From: Salinicola aestuarinus
GTDB lineage: Bacteria > Pseudomonadota > Gammaproteobacteria > Pseudomonadales > Halomonadaceae
Assembly (NCBI RefSeq): GCF_003206645.1
Contig: NZ_PZJP01000005.1
Coordinates: 712,340 to 776,339 of the forward strand
Reading direction: 5' to 3'
DNA length: 64,000 nucleotides
Numbering within the stretch: the first letter of the stretch is position 1; every line of letters begins with the position of its first letter. This document shows, in pieces, positions 62,908 through 64,000 of this stretch. The notes under the pieces are model-generated. The model did not search any database. It was not told the DNA's origin and saw nothing but the letters and a program-made list of their open reading frames with translations. The position numbers and the translations under genes were made by a program.

Positions 62908-64000
62908 ATGAACGTCAATATGAATTTCCTTCAGGAACTTTTGTCGAGTATCGGTCGGCGCAGCCGCGGCCAGGGGTCGCACGCCGACAAGCAAGGCTCG
63001 TCGAATGGGCTGTCACGGCTGAGCACGCTGTGCGAAACGCTGATGCACCCGGTCGGGGAGGCATCCCAGATACTGACGGCCCAGGAGGCGCTGGAGCGGT
63101 ATGCCACGCTCGACGACGCCGGGCGACTGGCCTTCTTCAGACTACTTGCCGATCACTACGCGGCGGTGCCCGAGGAGATTCACGCGGCCTACGCCGAGTA
63201 CCGGACGCATGAGGACAACGCCAGCCTGGAGACGCTATTCGCCGCTTGCGAGCCTCGCCGTCAGCACCTGCTCAGGCGGCTCAATCTCTGCCCCGGCGGT
63301 ACTTACGAGCTGGTCAAGATGCGCTCGGATCTCCTCGGCTTGCTCAAGGCCAACCCCGAACTCAAACCGCTCGATGCCGATTTCGCGCATCTGTTCGCCT
63401 CGTGGTTCAACCGCGGTTTTCTGGTGCTCGAGAGCATCGACTGGAACACGCCGGCGGCGGTACTGGAAAAGATCATCCGCTATGAAGCGGTCCATGCGAT
63501 CAACGACTGGTCCGACCTGCGCCGACGTCTCGATCCCGATGATCGGCACTGCTACGCGTTCTTCCATCCGGCCACCGGTGACGAACCGCTGATCTTCGTC
63601 GAAGTCGCGCTGTGTCGCGGTATACCCAACAACATTCAGGGCATCCTCGCCGGTGGCGACGACGTGCGCCCCGAAGACGCCGATACCGCTGCGTTCTACA
63701 GCATCAGCAATTGCCAGAGCGGCTTGAAAGGCATCTCCTTCGGCAATTTCCTGATCAAGCAGGTGGTGCAGGAGCTCAAGCGTGAGCTGCCGAACCTCGA
63801 GAAGTTCGTCACGCTATCGCCGGTCCCAGGCTTTGCCCAATGGCTGGAACAGGAGCGCAAGGCGCATCCGGAAGGGGGCGGTGCCGAGATCGCCTCGGGG
63901 CTTGAAGACGGGCCCTGGCTGGCCGACGCCAAGGCGCGGGAGAAACTGCAGCCGGCGGTGCGTGGACTGGCCGCCCATTACCTGGTCGACGCCAAGCACG
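62908..64000 (+). CDS. Malonyl-CoA decarboxylase (partial, runs off the right end)
   Basis: Converts malonyl-CoA to acetyl-CoA and CO2. The visible 364 codons contain an N-terminal helical domain (about 30-130) and the GNAT-like catalytic domain, with CYAFFHPATGDEPLIFVEVAL and VALCRGIPNNIQ, then FYSISNCQSGLKGISFGNF and the VTLSPVPGF block that is diagnostic for the family. The frame is open at the window edge. GAGAGGGCC precedes ATG 62908. Malonate activation and transport genes probably follow outside the window. Confidence 0.93.
   Translation, partial: MNVNMNFLQELLSSIGRRSRGQGSHADKQGSSNGLSRLSTLCETLMHPVGEASQILTAQEALERYATLDDAGRLAFFRLLADHYAAVPEEIHAAYAEYRTHEDNASLETLFAACEPRRQHLLRRLNLCPGGTYELVKMRSDLLGLLKANPELKPLDADFAHLFASWFNRGFLVLESIDWNTPAAVLEKIIRYEAVHAINDWSDLRRRLDPDDRHCYAFFHPATGDEPLIFVEVALCRGIPNNIQGILAGGDDVRPEDADTAAFYSISNCQSGLKGISFGNFLIKQVVQELKRELPNLEKFVTLSPVPGFAQWLEQERKAHPEGGGAEIASGLEDGPWLADAKAREKLQPAVRGLAAHYLVDAKH

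Overview
The window is a continuous piece of high-GC gammaproteobacterial chromosome. Gene content points to the Halomonadaceae (Halomonas, Salinicola, Kushneria or a close relative). It carries a BCCT osmolyte carrier, an OprB-type sugar porin, an mtlEFGKD-type polyol operon, a tripartite tricarboxylate transporter, YjdM, DUF3581, GlnE, YrbL and TrhO. This placement is an inference from gene families, not from a marker gene. I saw no rRNA, tRNA, IS element, prophage or CRISPR array, and most of the window looks like stable chromosome with short operons.

Layout. 0-14 kb: rhlE helicase, small metabolic genes (VOC, YafJ-like amidotransferase, periplasmic GDPD, cupin, M20 peptidase, pip, dgkA), an orphan xdhC-mocA pair, MarR plus a small membrane protein plus an SSS symporter, then an MFS exporter with a GlxA-type regulator. 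14-20 kb: OprB porin with a strong terminator, then NIPSNAP-tctC-tctB-tctA. 20-28 kb: glnE, yrbL, trhO, and a four-gene membrane/phospholipid cassette (membrane protein, YnbA-like CDP-alcohol phosphotransferase, CdsA/YnbB-like cytidylyltransferase, PlsC-like acyltransferase). 28-32 kb: a MocR regulator divergent from a tightly overlapped GNAT-small ORF-rhodanese-GNAT-PaiB operon. 32-36 kb: MscS channel, YchJ, DUF3581, a voltage-gated K+ channel and a candidate small RNA. 36-42 kb: a five-gene ABC importer operon with an alkaline-phosphatase-superfamily hydrolase, divergent from a GntR/UTRA regulator and followed by yjdM; together these suggest uptake of an organophosphorus compound. 42-47 kb: two GNATs, a PepSY-like pair and an OmpR/EnvZ-type two-component system. 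47-57 kb: LacI regulator divergent from mtlEFGKD, xylulokinase and transaldolase. 57-64 kb: yiaW-yiaV, an LLM oxidoreductase, a BCCT carrier, and a GntR/FCD regulator divergent from malonyl-CoA decarboxylase, which runs off the right edge.

The most interesting signals are structural. (1) All three multi-subunit importers place a perfect GC hairpin without a U-tract directly after the solute-binding-protein gene, which suggests mRNA segment stabilisation as a shared way to set subunit stoichiometry. (2) A promoter-to-terminator unit at about 35.63-35.80 kb looks like an unannotated small RNA. (3) A 51-codon ORF is locked by ATGA overlaps at both ends inside the MocR-linked operon. (4) The phospholipid cassette has a YnbA-type altered catalytic motif. 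(5) Several regulators sit next to plausible operators: a HutC-type site, an OmpR-type 11-bp direct repeat, a MatR-like TGTATACA palindrome, and a MocR-type direct repeat 42 bp apart.
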